NCBI RefSeq assembly: GCF_963678835.1
Contig: NZ_OY787469.1
Location: forward strand, 3,348,001-3,412,000
DNA: 64,000 nt
Source of the DNA: an uncultured Desulfuromonas sp.
GTDB lineage: Bacteria > Desulfobacterota > Desulfuromonadia > Desulfuromonadales > Desulfuromonadaceae
Reading direction: 5' to 3'
Below the pieces are notes generated by a model. The model saw only the letters and a program-made list of their open reading frames with translations. It searched no databases and was not told the origin of the DNA. The position numbers were made by a program, and so were the translations under genes. Shown here one piece after another: positions 43,407-52,441 of this stretch (the first letter of the stretch is position 1; every line of letters begins with the position of its first letter).

Positions 43407-45349
43407 GTCGCGGTAGGAACGCCGGTTACCCGGCGTCCCCCGCACAGATCCCGGCGTGCGGAATTGCCGCACCGGGCTCCTGCCTCAGGTCAGACGCAGA
43501 GGCGTTGATTCGGGTATGGGTGAGTCGCTTTTGCTCGGGGTATCCACCTTTCCATCCAGACTTCCAGCCGCTGCCATGTCAGTTTTCTGCCTTTTTGACT
43601 GCGACGGCGCAATGCATGGAGCCATGCGAATCCAATCTGGGTACGAAATGCGTCTAGCGCTTGGCGATTTCCGGGGACTCCATAGTCGTTGAAGTGCCCC
43701 TGTACCACCCGCCGTAACCATCGGCCCTGTTCCGCGACGGATCGATGCCGATTGCGTTTCAGGATGACGCGCACCTCTTTGACCTTTTCCCTGAGGCGCT
43801 TGCTGATGGTTTTACGCCGCACGGTGAACTTTCCATCTTTCCTCTTTTGGCCGCAGATATGGGTCAACCCGAGGAAATCGAAGGTTTCCGGCCTGCCCGC
43901 ACCGCGTTCTTTGCGATTGGCAGCGGCGAATCGGCCGAATTCGATGAGACGGGTTTTGTCCTGATGCAGTTCCAGTCCGAAGTTTGATAAGCGTTCCTTG
44001 AGTTCGAGCTGGAATGTCCGTGCGTCGGTTTGGTGCTGGAACCCCATGACGAAATCATCGGCGTAGCGGACGATGTAGACGTCCCCTCGCGCTCGACGAT
44101 TTCGCCATTGTTTCACCCACAGGTCCAGAGCGTAGTGCAGGTAGATGTTCGCCAACAACGGCGATATCACGGCTCCTTGAGGTGTCCCCACCTCGCTTCT
44201 GGTCCTTTTGCCGTCTTCGGACATCCCGGGCCGTAGGAATTTTCGTATCAGGCGTAGGATTCGTTTGTCGGCGACGCGGTGTTCCACGAATTTGAGCAGC
44301 CAGTTGTGATCCAGGCTGTCGTAGAAGCTGTGGATGTCCGCGTCCAAAACCCAGCTCACTTTGCGTTGCGTGATCGCTATAAAGATTGCATCTAGTGCGT
44401 TGTGCTGACTTCGCCCGGGGCGAAACCCGTAGCTGAAACCGAGGAAGTCCTCTTCGTAGATCGGTTGGAGGATATCCACCAGCGCCTGTTGGACTATATT
44501 TTGTCTTCCAACGAGGCGATGCCTATGGGGCGCTGTTTGCCGTCTGCTTTGGGAATCCAGATCCGTTTACTCGGTCTGACCCGGTAGGTGCCTTTATGGA
44601 TATGATCTTGGAGTGTGGCGAGGCGGGGTTTCAATTGCTCGCCGTATTCCTGCCATGTCGTTTGGTCGATACCTTGTGCCGCCTTGGGATTGAGCTTTAG
44701 GTAGGCGGTGTGCAATCGCTCCATGGTGACATGGTGCAACAGATTGGTGAAGCGCAGAGTTTTGTCCCGCTTCGCGGCTTCTCGTATCCTGTCCAGTCCG
44801 CTCGTCGCTGCTTCCGGTCTCTGGGTACCGGTCACGGTCGTCTGTTCAGGTTTTCCCTTGGCCGAAGGACTTTTCTCCACGAACTCCGCTGGTGGATGGC
44901 CGCTCTGTTCCGGTTGAGCACCTTTGTTCGTTCGTTTCATCGATACTATTGTTTCGTCCGACTTCCGGAGATCGTGCATGTCGGGCGTTCAACCATTGTC
45001 TTCCCCGACCGGACCGGCGCGCTGGATAGACGCCCGGTCGATCCCCGGATCTCCCGGTTTCCGTGCATGGAGCTTGCGGACATGCCCTGGTTCTTTGACT
45101 CCGCGGGTCCGATGACGCCACTTGCGATAGCGCGGCGCTCCGTGCGGCCTTCCCCATCAAATCACAAGGTCGGCAACCCGAAAGGATGATTTCGGAGCTC
45201 AATAGCCCGGCCTGCACGCCCCCTGTCAACGCTTCGCCGCCGCTCTTGCGAGAGGCCGACGCATGACTCGGGGTCATGGCTGGTCGCTACCCGTTACCAT
45301 GTAGAGGACTTTCACCTCCCGTTCCATGCCGGCTTATACCGGCGCTTTC
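43407..45349 (-). mobile_element. Group II intron with broken reverse transcriptase
   Basis: 1943 bp. The right flank ends GGGGTCAAGTC (45360-45350) and the left flank begins TACGGTTGAC (43406 downward). Joined, they recreate the intact motif at 14649-14669, which fixes the boundaries. Structured RNA before the reverse transcriptase (about 44980-45349) and a domain V-like GAGCCCGGTGCGG/CCGCACGCCGGG stem near 43450-43480 are visible. The 5' terminus reads GAAAGCGCC on this placement rather than the usual GTGYG. Either the boundary shifts by a few bases or the end is atypical. Confidence 0.82.
43490..44979 (-). pseudogene. ltrA: Group II intron reverse transcriptase/maturase, frameshifted
   Basis: The N-terminal frame (44494-44979) ends PIGIASLEDKI then TAG. 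The second frame begins IVQQALVDILQPIYEEDFLG and runs to 43490 with YGFRPGRSQHNALDAI, VLDADIHSFYDSLDH, TPQGAVISPLLANIYLHYAL and the catalytic IVRYADDFVMGF. The join AAAATATAG needs removal of two bases (a TA duplication) to read DKIVQQ, so a 2-base insertion has broken an otherwise complete gene. The YADD active site and maturase segment (TVRRKTISKRLREKVKEV) are intact. Splicing could continue only if help comes from another copy. Confidence 0.9.
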
Positions 45350-46686
45350 GACTTGACCCCTTCGCACCGACTCCGGCTGAGATACTCGGCATACATCTCC
45401 AGAGTAATTCGCATATAGGGAGATCGGACACTCCCCGGCCACACGCTCACCATCACCGCGTCCGCTTCTTCGTACGAATACCCCAGCGACATCAGCCAGG
45501 CCGACACCGCTAAAACGCTTCGGGACAGCCCCAATGCACAGTGGACATGAACGGGCCGTTTATCCGAATGAATCGCTTCCACCACTCGGTGCAGCGCTTC
45601 CGGGCTCTGAATCGTCTGGTCCAGCAACGGAAACTGCTGTCGGGACATTCGTTCTTTATGAAACGGCTGCTCCGCCGCCAGATCGATGGTCCGTTCGATC
45701 CCGTGAGACTGCAGCCCTTCGTACTCGTCACCGGCGGGATAACGTCCGATAAACACATGATCCCGCACATGATTCAGCAGCGGCAGTTTGCGTTTATAAT
45801 ACCGCCACGACAGATAGTTTCCGGCAAAATATGGAAAAAATAGAATCCACTGCAACAGACTGACTGCGCCTGTTCGCCCCCTGACAATTGCCTGACCAAA
45901 GGCATAGACAATGCTCACTGCCAGAAGAGATACTGCAATCCAGAGCAAAAGGCCTGCCGCTATTCCGGCGTAAAAAGCACCGACAAGGCAGACAGCGGCA
46001 CCGACGAGATAATACAACCCCATCTTCAGGCTACGGGGCGTTGTAAACCCTTTGGTCAGAAAACTCTCTTTGTTAGAAGGCACCACAGATAAAGACGCCA
46101 GCCCCACCGCCGCTCCTGTCGGAAGATCGATAAAATGATGCTGGTAGACCAGCAGTGTCGAGAGTGCCACCAGCCAAAACCAGATCGCCAGTACGCCTTT
46201 GATAACCGGATTGCGCAGATATTTTCGCATGGAAGCCCAGAGCACCAGTGCAAAGCCAATGTGTAGTGACGGAGCCTGGTTATACGGCAGATCAGCTTCC
46301 AGCATGCCAAACAGCAAGTGAAAGGTGCCGATATCCGGTTTCTCAAATCCAAACTGCAGCGGAAACAAGGCAAAACAGGCGACGGAAACAGTGATGATAA
46401 ACAGCACCCTCGCCGCCAGCACCCGAAGTTCAAAACGGGAATACGGCATCAAAAATGCGATACAAAACAGCACATCCGATGACATATAGGGAACGATGAA
46501 CGCTTCCACAAAAGGAATTTTCTGCTCCCATGCCATATAGAGCGACGGATGAGGGGCGCCGAGCCGGGCATACTGGTTAGCCGAACCGTAAAGCAGAAAA
46601 AAGAGGAACCCCATGAACAGCATCCAGACGAACCGCTCTTTGAGAGCCGCTTTTGCCTCCGGTGCCGGGTTGAATGCGTACGCCAT
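45334..46686 (-). CDS. PAP2-type phosphatase fused to dual-specificity phosphatase
   Basis: 450 residues from ATG 46686, overlapping the previous stop (TGATG). About eight membrane helices make up the N-terminal 300 residues. These include PSLHIGFALVLWASM and YQHHFIDLPTGAAVG, the two His motifs of the PAP2/AUR1-like superfamily. The C-terminal about 130 residues carry HVHCALGLSRSVL, the HCx5R site of dual-specificity phosphatases. Both halves act on lipid phosphates or transfer lipid head groups. Last gene of a lipid operon. The group II intron sits inside its last codons: the protein reads EGVK then SKAPV from intron sequence, whereas the empty target would read STVDS and on. Confidence 0.85.
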   Translation of the reverse strand: MAYAFNPAPEAKAALKERFVWMLFMGFLFFLLYGSANQYARLGAPHPSLYMAWEQKIPFVEAFIVPYMSSDVLFCIAFLMPYSRFELRVLAARVLFIITVSVACFALFPLQFGFEKPDIGTFHLLFGMLEADLPYNQAPSLHIGFALVLWASMRKYLRNPVIKGVLAIWFWLVALSTLLVYQHHFIDLPTGAAVGLASLSVVPSNKESFLTKGFTTPRSLKMGLYYLVGAAVCLVGAFYAGIAAGLLLWIAVSLLAVSIVYAFGQAIVRGRTGAVSLLQWILFFPYFAGNYLSWRYYKRKLPLLNHVRDHVFIGRYPAGDEYEGLQSHGIERTIDLAAEQPFHKERMSRQQFPLLDQTIQSPEALHRVVEAIHSDKRPVHVHCALGLSRSVLAVSAWLMSLGYSYEEADAVMVSVWPGSVRSPYMRITLEMYAEYLSRSRCEGVKSKAPV

Positions 46687-48407
46687 CAACGGTCCCTGCT
46701 GAAACGGGCCACAGATACGGTGAATATGCCCCAGTCGTCGATCTTCATTCCGCGCTTTTTAAACCCTGCATTTTCAAACAGCCGGTCGAGTTCATACTGA
46801 CTCCGGCGGCGCATCACCCAGCGCTGCTGCTGGTGATTCCCCAGGACATGGGCAATCTGTTCCAACTGTGGATGCCAGGGCTGGCCGGTGTAGACCAGAT
46901 AACCACCGTCAGCGATGATGGACGTCACTCCGTCAATGGCATTGCCGATCAGCTCATTGTCGCCGAACAACTCGAAAACACCGGAAATCACCACAATGTT
47001 GGGGCGATACCCTGCCGCCTCGTAACTGGCCGGATCAAAGGCATCCATCTGCTCATACGTAATATTGGTCACCCCCAGCTCCGCAGCAACCTTTCTCCCC
47101 TGCGACACATTCTGTTCCTGATAATCCCGAACGCGCACTTCGATCTGCGGGTATTCCGCTGCCGTCTCGATCAGATAGCGGGCGGGACCGCCTGCTATAT
47201 CCAGAATACGAACCGTTTCACCCGCTGCCAGCAGAGCCTCGATCGTCTCTTTGATGGTGGCGATACTGTTGATTTTGCGCTGCCGGATCCCTTTCCAGCC
47301 GATGCTGTCGAGATAACCACGGTCGACCAGTTTCCCCAGTTTCGTCACGCCCCGGGCCTCATTTTCGTAAACGTGGTCCAGCGTCACCCCGGAATCGAAT
47401 CCGTACCGCAAGCCGATGCTGATCCCTTCACTTATAAAGCCGAGCCGTTTCATTGACAACCGCTGCAACCGGAAATTGAGACTCCGCAGTGGCGGAAGCG
47501 AACCGAATGCAATTCGATCGCACTCATTCTGAGTCCACCGTACCATTTCATCCAGCGACGCCGCGGTATTGGCTGAAAAACAGGTTTCCATAAACGCACC
47601 TACCTCATCGACAACCTTCTGCGCCTCCTGCTCGTACAACATCCCGTGATAGAAACCTTCGAGGGGAACAAAGCGTTTCAATGGTGATGAAAGCCCCGCA
47701 TAAAAATCCCCCTGTACTTTGCTGTCCACCACATAATCGCTTCCGGCGGACAGAATCAGGGTCGGCACGGCAATGGCTGCGGCATCTGCAACGACACGGC
47801 GCCCCGCATTGAGCAGCGTCGTCAATTGCCGGGCGGGAATATTGGGGGTCACCAGCGGATCTTCATTATAACGGCGCTGCTCTGTTACATCATGGGTCAG
47901 ATAACGGGCCTTAACGTAAGATTTGATATTCATCTCAGGCTTGAAACGGATGGCAAGCTCCAGAAACTGTTTGGCAAAAGGGGCATACAGTTTGATGTGA
48001 AACGCCGGAGCGATCAGCGCCATCCCTTTGATCATCGGTGCATAGTCGTGGACCCAGGTGGATGCGACAACCCCCGCCACGGAATTGGCCGTCACAAAGA
48101 TATCATCCATCCCTTTGCCCTCCGTTTTACAGACGAAGCGGGCAAAGGCATCCAGGTCCCGAACCAGTGTCATAAACTCATATGTGGCAGGGGTTTCGGT
48201 ATAGCCATGCCCCCGGTAATCATATGAATAGATGGTATAGTCGGCAAACACCGGGTTGTTGGCAATCCCATCCAGCCGTTCGGAATGTTCGTGCCCCCGG
48301 TGCAGCAACAGCATAATGCGACCGTTCCCCTTGGTTTCCGGTGCCCATTTTCGATAGAAAATTAAACTTTTATCAAAAGTTTCAAAGGTCCCAGTTGATA
48401 AAATCAT
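46686..48407 (-). CDS. Bifunctional alpha/beta hydrolase - methyltransferase
   Basis: 573 residues from the second ATG (48407), 5 bases after GGAG. The N-terminal 290 residues are an alpha/beta hydrolase (IMLLLHRGHEHSERL, YSYDYRGHGYTE, nucleophile region VTANSVAGVVAS, late GFYHGMLYE His). The C-terminal 240 residues are a SAM methyltransferase (VRILDIAGGPARYLIETAAE, IVVISGVFELF). Such fusions occur beside lipid genes; a monoacylglycerol lipase-like plus lipid methyltransferase role is plausible but unproven. Its stop overlaps the next start. A gap of about 200 bases separates it from the acyltransferase gene upstream, so an internal promoter is possible. Confidence 0.85.
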   Translation of the reverse strand: MILSTGTFETFDKSLIFYRKWAPETKGNGRIMLLLHRGHEHSERLDGIANNPVFADYTIYSYDYRGHGYTETPATYEFMTLVRDLDAFARFVCKTEGKGMDDIFVTANSVAGVVASTWVHDYAPMIKGMALIAPAFHIKLYAPFAKQFLELAIRFKPEMNIKSYVKARYLTHDVTEQRRYNEDPLVTPNIPARQLTTLLNAGRRVVADAAAIAVPTLILSAGSDYVVDSKVQGDFYAGLSSPLKRFVPLEGFYHGMLYEQEAQKVVDEVGAFMETCFSANTAASLDEMVRWTQNECDRIAFGSLPPLRSLNFRLQRLSMKRLGFISEGISIGLRYGFDSGVTLDHVYENEARGVTKLGKLVDRGYLDSIGWKGIRQRKINSIATIKETIEALLAAGETVRILDIAGGPARYLIETAAEYPQIEVRVRDYQEQNVSQGRKVAAELGVTNITYEQMDAFDPASYEAAGYRPNIVVISGVFELFGDNELIGNAIDGVTSIIADGGYLVYTGQPWHPQLEQIAHVLGNHQQQRWVMRRRSQYELDRLFENAGFKKRGMKIDDWGIFTVSVARFSRDR

Positions 48408-48610
48408 CATATCTCCTTGTAGTTAATTGTTAGGGACGATGTCGAAAGGTAATATATTATTCCCAGAGCATTGTGGGGTACCTCTCTAAGTGGATGGCTC
48501 AAACTTCGGGTCACCGATAAACCTGGCTGAGTCGACTCTGCTCACTAAGACATTGGGTACAATCGCAAAAAGACAGTCTGACGCAGCTCTCCGGAACAGA
48601 GTGATCAGAT
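48408..48610. other. Operon gap upstream of hydrolase-methyltransferase gene
   Basis: About 200 bases with modest inverted repeats around 48500-48590. Too weak to call a terminator. A c-di-GMP riboswitch was considered and rejected. It may hold a promoter for the two downstream genes. Confidence 0.3.
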
Positions 48611-49252
48611 TCACTCCCATGGAGCAAAACAGCCCTCACTGGCCAGATCGGCCATTGCAGCCTCAAGCTCTTCGACAAAACGAGCCCGGTTGCCTTCCCA
48701 GGATAAAACTTCACTGACAAAAACGTCGCAGAAAAAGGGGACCAGCAGAGCTTCACCTTTAGGCAGCGCTTTTCCCAGACCGTGCAGATAGACCGGAATG
48801 ATTGGGACTTCTGGAGCGCTTTCGGCGATTCTGGCAATCCCGCTCTTGAATTTATCCAGACGTTCGGGTTCTCCGCGGGTCCCTTCGGGAAACAGGATCA
48901 GGATATTGTCGTCCGCCAAGGCTTTTTTGATAGCTGCAAAGGGATCTTCCCCGCGCACAAAGTCTTTGCGCGCCAACGGCAAAATACCGATGATCCGCTG
49001 GGCGAACCAGGCCAGATATTTATTGCGCAGAAAATAGTCGAGGGCGGCAACCGGTCTGATACGCGGCAGCAGCGACAACGGCAGTAAACTGATCAGTACC
49101 AGGGTATCGAGATGGCTGTTGTGGTTGGCGACCAGAATCGCCGGGCCCTGTTTCGGCAAGCGGTCCCGGTGGCGTACATTGAGTCCCAGCACCAGCGAGA
49201 CAAGCACCTTGACCACCACGGCGAAAAACAGAAAACGGAGAACTTTATTCAT
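48611..49252 (-). CDS. plsC: 1-acyl-sn-glycerol-3-phosphate acyltransferase (PlsC family)
   Basis: 213 residues from ATG 49252; the alternative TTG 49261 overlaps the CdsA stop. One N-terminal membrane helix (VLRFLFFAVVVKVLVSLVLG). Acyltransferase block I is VANHNSHLDTLVLI (Hx4D). Block III is LFPEGTRGEPERLDKFKSGI and block IV is VPIIPVYLHG. It acylates lysophosphatidate to phosphatidate, the substrate of the adjacent CdsA. It starts 5 bases after the CdsA stop, in the operon order CDP-alcohol transferase, CdsA, PlsC. Confidence 0.9.
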   Translation of the reverse strand: MNKVLRFLFFAVVVKVLVSLVLGLNVRHRDRLPKQGPAILVANHNSHLDTLVLISLLPLSLLPRIRPVAALDYFLRNKYLAWFAQRIIGILPLARKDFVRGEDPFAAIKKALADDNILILFPEGTRGEPERLDKFKSGIARIAESAPEVPIIPVYLHGLGKALPKGEALLVPFFCDVFVSEVLSWEGNRARFVEELEAAMADLASEGCFAPWE

Positions 49253-49257
49253 ATCGA

Positions 49258-50190
49258 TCAATAATGCAGATAGTAAATAAAGTGGAAGAACAACGGCGCG
49301 GTGTAGGTCAGGCTGTCGATTCGATCCAGAATCCCGCCATGCCCCGGCAGCAGGCTGCCGCTATCCTTGACCCCGATATCGCGCTTGACCGCCGAGATGA
49401 TAACATCGCCGATAAAACCGCCACCGCTGATCAGCAATCCGGCACAGGCTGATTCGATGAAGTTCAATGGGGTTAACAGCGGTGCTAGCAACATGGCACA
49501 GAGGATCGAAGTTGCGACCCCACCGCCGAACCCCTCCCAGGTTTTTTTCGGGCTGACGGTCGGAACAATCGGCGTTTTACCGAACAGTTTTCCCCAGGTG
49601 TATTGGGCAACATCGTTGAACTGGGTCAAGAAAACCAGGTACAACACCAGCCCGGCACCACCGGCGGCAGGGTTTCCGGCTGCGGGCAGCACCAGCAGAA
49701 AGGCCATGTGACTCAAACTGAAGACGGTGATCATGCCCCCCCAGTGCAAGGTTCCGGCAGCCCGCAGAAAGTCTTTGGTTTCACCGATCAGCATCATCCG
49801 GGTTGGCAAAAACAGAAAAACATAGACCGGGATAAAAATGATGAACATGCCGTACCAACCGATCGCCACCCAATAATATTGAATCGGAATCGTCAGATAA
49901 GCCCAGAACAACACCCGGCGATCAGCCCTGCGGGTCGGAATCAGGGAGAGGTACTCCTTCAGTGCCAAAAAACTGATCAAAGCAAAAAACAGGATGGAAA
50001 TCGTCTTATTGGAGATAATCGCCAGACTAAACACCACAACCATGACCCACCAGGAGCGGACCCGCTGACTGAGTTCGGTGTAATCTTTATCGCGATTTTT
50101 CTGTTGTAGTAAAATCACGAGGATACTGGAGACCAGCAGAATGGCAAAAATGCCGCCAAGCATCCAAATGACATTATTTTGCGGCATCAT
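49258..50190 (-). CDS. cdsA: Phosphatidate cytidylyltransferase (CdsA family)
   Basis: 310 residues from ATG 50190, six bases after GGAGG. About eight membrane helices. The C-terminal signature is SAVKRDIGVKDSGSLLPGHG followed by GILDRIDSL, the complete CDS motif. It converts phosphatidate and CTP to CDP-diacylglycerol. The 17-base overlap with the upstream CDP-alcohol transferase gene and 5-base gap to PlsC show tight coupling. As housekeeping CdsA is usually elsewhere, this is probably a second, pathway-specific copy. Confidence 0.92.
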   Translation of the reverse strand: MMPQNNVIWMLGGIFAILLVSSILVILLQQKNRDKDYTELSQRVRSWWVMVVVFSLAIISNKTISILFFALISFLALKEYLSLIPTRRADRRVLFWAYLTIPIQYYWVAIGWYGMFIIFIPVYVFLFLPTRMMLIGETKDFLRAAGTLHWGGMITVFSLSHMAFLLVLPAAGNPAAGGAGLVLYLVFLTQFNDVAQYTWGKLFGKTPIVPTVSPKKTWEGFGGGVATSILCAMLLAPLLTPLNFIESACAGLLISGGGFIGDVIISAVKRDIGVKDSGSLLPGHGGILDRIDSLTYTAPLFFHFIYYLHY

Positions 50191-50794
50191 CGGCAACCTC
50201 CCGCAAAGCTCTTATCGAACGATTGCGCATCGTCAGGATGGCCAGCACCAACATGATAGCCAGCAACGCGTTACTCCACCAGCCGGGGGACAGGCCGACA
50301 CCGAGCAGCAAGCTGAGCAACCCGAATAGAAAAGCGCGGTCGCTTTTGCCGAACGGCCCGTCATAGCGACGACTGGCACCGATCTGCACTGCGACCACAC
50401 CGTTCATTTCAATACAGATCGCCAGGACCACAACAATAATGACCAACCAGCCGGGCAAACCGTCGATGACAGCTAGAGGCAGATAGAGAGCAGCGTCCGA
50501 GAGCACATCACCGAGTTCGTTTAAAATCGCCCCCAGGTGACTCTGCATCGCATGTTCACGCGCGAGCATCCCGTCGATGGCATTTAACGCCATACGTACA
50601 AAAAGCACGATCGGGACAAGCAGTAAGGACCAATGCCGTATTGGAAGAAACAAAACAATCCCTCCGGTTAATGCCGACAGGATGGCCGCCGCTATAGTTA
50701 CCTGGTTTGCCGTGACCCCTTTGCGGGCCAGTTTCTGCACCAACGGACGTAACAGATTTTGAAAACGCGGTTTAAGATCATATATGGTTGCCAT
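50174..50794 (-). CDS. CDP-alcohol phosphatidyltransferase
   Basis: 206 residues, six membrane helices. The family signature is AIDGMLAREHAMQSHLG then ELGDVLSDAALYLP (D-G-x2-A-R-x8-G-x6-D-x3-D). It replaces CMP of CDP-diacylglycerol by an alcohol such as glycerol-phosphate or inositol-phosphate; the alcohol cannot be told from sequence. AGGAG lies 7 bases before the ATG. First gene of the five-gene lipid operon. The dual-specificity phosphatase domain at the end of the operon would suit removal of a phosphate from its product. Confidence 0.9.
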   Translation of the reverse strand: MATIYDLKPRFQNLLRPLVQKLARKGVTANQVTIAAAILSALTGGIVLFLPIRHWSLLLVPIVLFVRMALNAIDGMLAREHAMQSHLGAILNELGDVLSDAALYLPLAVIDGLPGWLVIIVVVLAICIEMNGVVAVQIGASRRYDGPFGKSDRAFLFGLLSLLLGVGLSPGWWSNALLAIMLVLAILTMRNRSIRALREVADDAAK

Positions 50795-51141
50795 CCGTTT
50801 CTCCTGAAAAAAATGTCGGTTGCCGCTGTTTACGAACTATTAGGGCAAAATCTTTATTTCAACGTGATTGTTTTATTCTCCGCAGATGTTGGTACAGAGA
50901 AAAATGAGAGAATGAAAAGCAAGGGACGCTGCATCTATTTCTCAAAGATTCGAGACTTCCCATTTTTTCATCTCTGCAAAAACAACAAAAAGGCAGCCAG
51001 CCTGTTGGGAACCGGCTCGGCGGCTTATTAATATTAATTCTGTTTCCTGTCGTTCATCGCCCACCATCGCAAACGAAATAATAAAAGACTATTATGGAAA
51101 CCTCATTATACAAACCTATTTGAATTAAACTGTCAATTTAA
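50795..51141. other. Upstream region of the lipid operon
   Basis: About 350 bases between the lipid operon and an IS701-like end. Should contain the operon promoter on the minus strand; I see no clear -35/-10. A plus-strand frame of 90 codons has no supporting features. AT-rich from 51050. Confidence 0.4.
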
Positions 51142-51377
51142 ACTGAAGTTTAGAGTTACACCTCTCCCGAACCGACCTGATCCGGCGGTGGGAAGCGTTC
51201 ATTGATAACTGAAAATTGTCGAAGTTAAGCTGTTTTGCGCTGCTCAGGCGTTCGATCCGGCTTTTTGTTCCGATTTTGCGGTTCGAATTTTCCTGACTTC
51301 GGGTTCCAGTGGCTGCGGATATCGACATGGCTAAAAATCCTTTGCAGTCCCTGCCGAACACGTCCGGCGGTTATTTC
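51142..51377 (-). mobile_element. Right-end remnant of an IS701-like element
   Basis: Starts with the terminal repeat ACTGAAGTTTAGAGTTACAC. On the minus strand it encodes the transposase C-terminus (GRVRQGLQRIFSHVDIRSHW, NPKSGKFEPQN) up to about 51377. Diverged from the copies at 25749 and 57521, so it is an older insertion. It truncates the reading frame that follows. Confidence 0.85.
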
Positions 51378-51692
51378 GAAACAACAATCTGCACAAGCGA
51401 CAGTCTCTCTCATCTTACGGAAGTCACCCTTCAACAAGCTTTGGAAGAAGGAAAATCCGCCAACTGCCGCTACTGCCTGACAATGATGTTGGGGGAATTC
51501 AGAAATGCAGCACCGATGACATTCCGAACCGATTTTGTTGTACTCAATAAAGCGACGCTTTTTGACACTCAAACAGGCCAAAAAGTTTGGGAGTTGGAGC
51601 AACCCATTCTTCTTGAAAAATCAAATATAGGCAACCATCTTGGCCTGATTGAAGATATGGCTAAAACCGTAGCAAAATCCATTGCAGGATAG
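51378..51692 (+). pseudogene. C-terminal fragment of an unidentified (lipoprotein-like) gene
   Basis: Open frame joined to the IS remnant without its own start: LTEVTLQQALEEGKSANC, TFRTDFVVLNKATLFDTQTG and IEDMAKTVAKSIAG. The final VAKSIAG-type helix recalls small lipoproteins of unknown function. The N-terminus with any signal peptide is missing. A GGCTCCC/GGGAGCC hairpin follows near 51706-51731. Confidence 0.6.
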
Positions 51693-51884
51693 TTTTTCAC
51701 CCCAGGCTCCCTTGCGCAAGCATGGGAGCCTATCCACTTATGCTTCAAAAAATCCAACAAGCTGGATTGCGTACTCCAGATAAAGTCATTCATGACAACG
51801 CATCAGAAAAATCTTGAAAGAGCTGATCAATAATGACTTAATCATTTGATGCTACTCTGTCCTTTTCCCGACAAAGAGGATTAA

Positions 51885-52223
51885 ATGAAAAAATGCCCCT
51901 TTTGTGCTGAGCTGATTCAAGACGAAGCGATCAAATGCAAGCATTGCGGCGAGTTTCTTGATGGGCGTAATCGCAATTTTCAGTTCTCACCGCCGACAAA
52001 CAGTGTGCCATGGTACTTTCGCACCTCGTCAATCTGGGTGGCGTTGGCCTGTGTCGGCCCATTGGCCCTGCCGATGATCTGGTGGCACCCGACCATGGCA
52101 CGCAAGTGGAAGGTTCTCTCGACGGTTGCCATTATCGTTGTCAGCTGGTTGCTCTATAAGATGACGGTGCAGTCGATCCACAATCTCGAATCGTATTACG
52201 AGTTGCTGGAAGAGATCCGGTAA
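51885..52223 (+). CDS. Zinc-ribbon membrane protein
   Basis: 112 residues. The N-terminal zinc ribbon CPFCAELIQDEAIKCKHCG (two CxxC pairs) is followed by two membrane segments (WVALACVGPLALPMIWW and VLSTVAIIVVSWLLYKM) and a short acidic tail. AGAGGA precedes the ATG at good spacing. Small zinc-ribbon/TM proteins of this type are common and uncharacterised. Stands alone between decayed regions. Confidence 0.8.
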   Translation: MKKCPFCAELIQDEAIKCKHCGEFLDGRNRNFQFSPPTNSVPWYFRTSSIWVALACVGPLALPMIWWHPTMARKWKVLSTVAIIVVSWLLYKMTVQSIHNLESYYELLEEIR

Positions 52224-52273
52224 TGCGCTCTAGAGCTCAAAAAACAGTCAATTCTGTCATAAGTAGAACCCGA

Positions 52274-52351
52274 TGTAGGAGCGAATTTATTCGCGAATGG
52301 GGCATTAATTCTTTTCAATGATGGAAATTCGCGGCTGAAGCCGCTCCTACA
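52274..52351. repeat. REP-like inverted repeat, copy 2
   Basis: TGTAGGAGCGAATTTATTCG, spacer, TTCGCGGCTGAAGCCGCTCC. Opposite orientation to copy 1 at 3239-3319 and nearly the same length. The IS630 element is inserted 16 bases beyond, in sequence also related to the flank of copy 1. Confidence 0.8.
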
Positions 52352-52441
52352 ATTATGCTGACGGACTAGTGCTCTGTCACTGCTAAAAATTCGGATAGAT
52401 AATGTCGATAAGTCCTTCAAGCTTTTTTTGGAGGAGAAACT

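Noticed and set aside
44846-45277. 143-codon frame upstream of the reverse transcriptase as a separate gene
   Set aside because: It covers the structured 5' RNA domain of the group II intron and encodes an Arg/Ser/Gly-rich sequence without family features.
48430-48600. Possible c-di-GMP (GEMM) riboswitch before the hydrolase-methyltransferase gene
   Set aside because: A GGGTCACCGATAAACC-like stretch recalls part of the motif, but the conserved first half and tetraloop receptor are absent.
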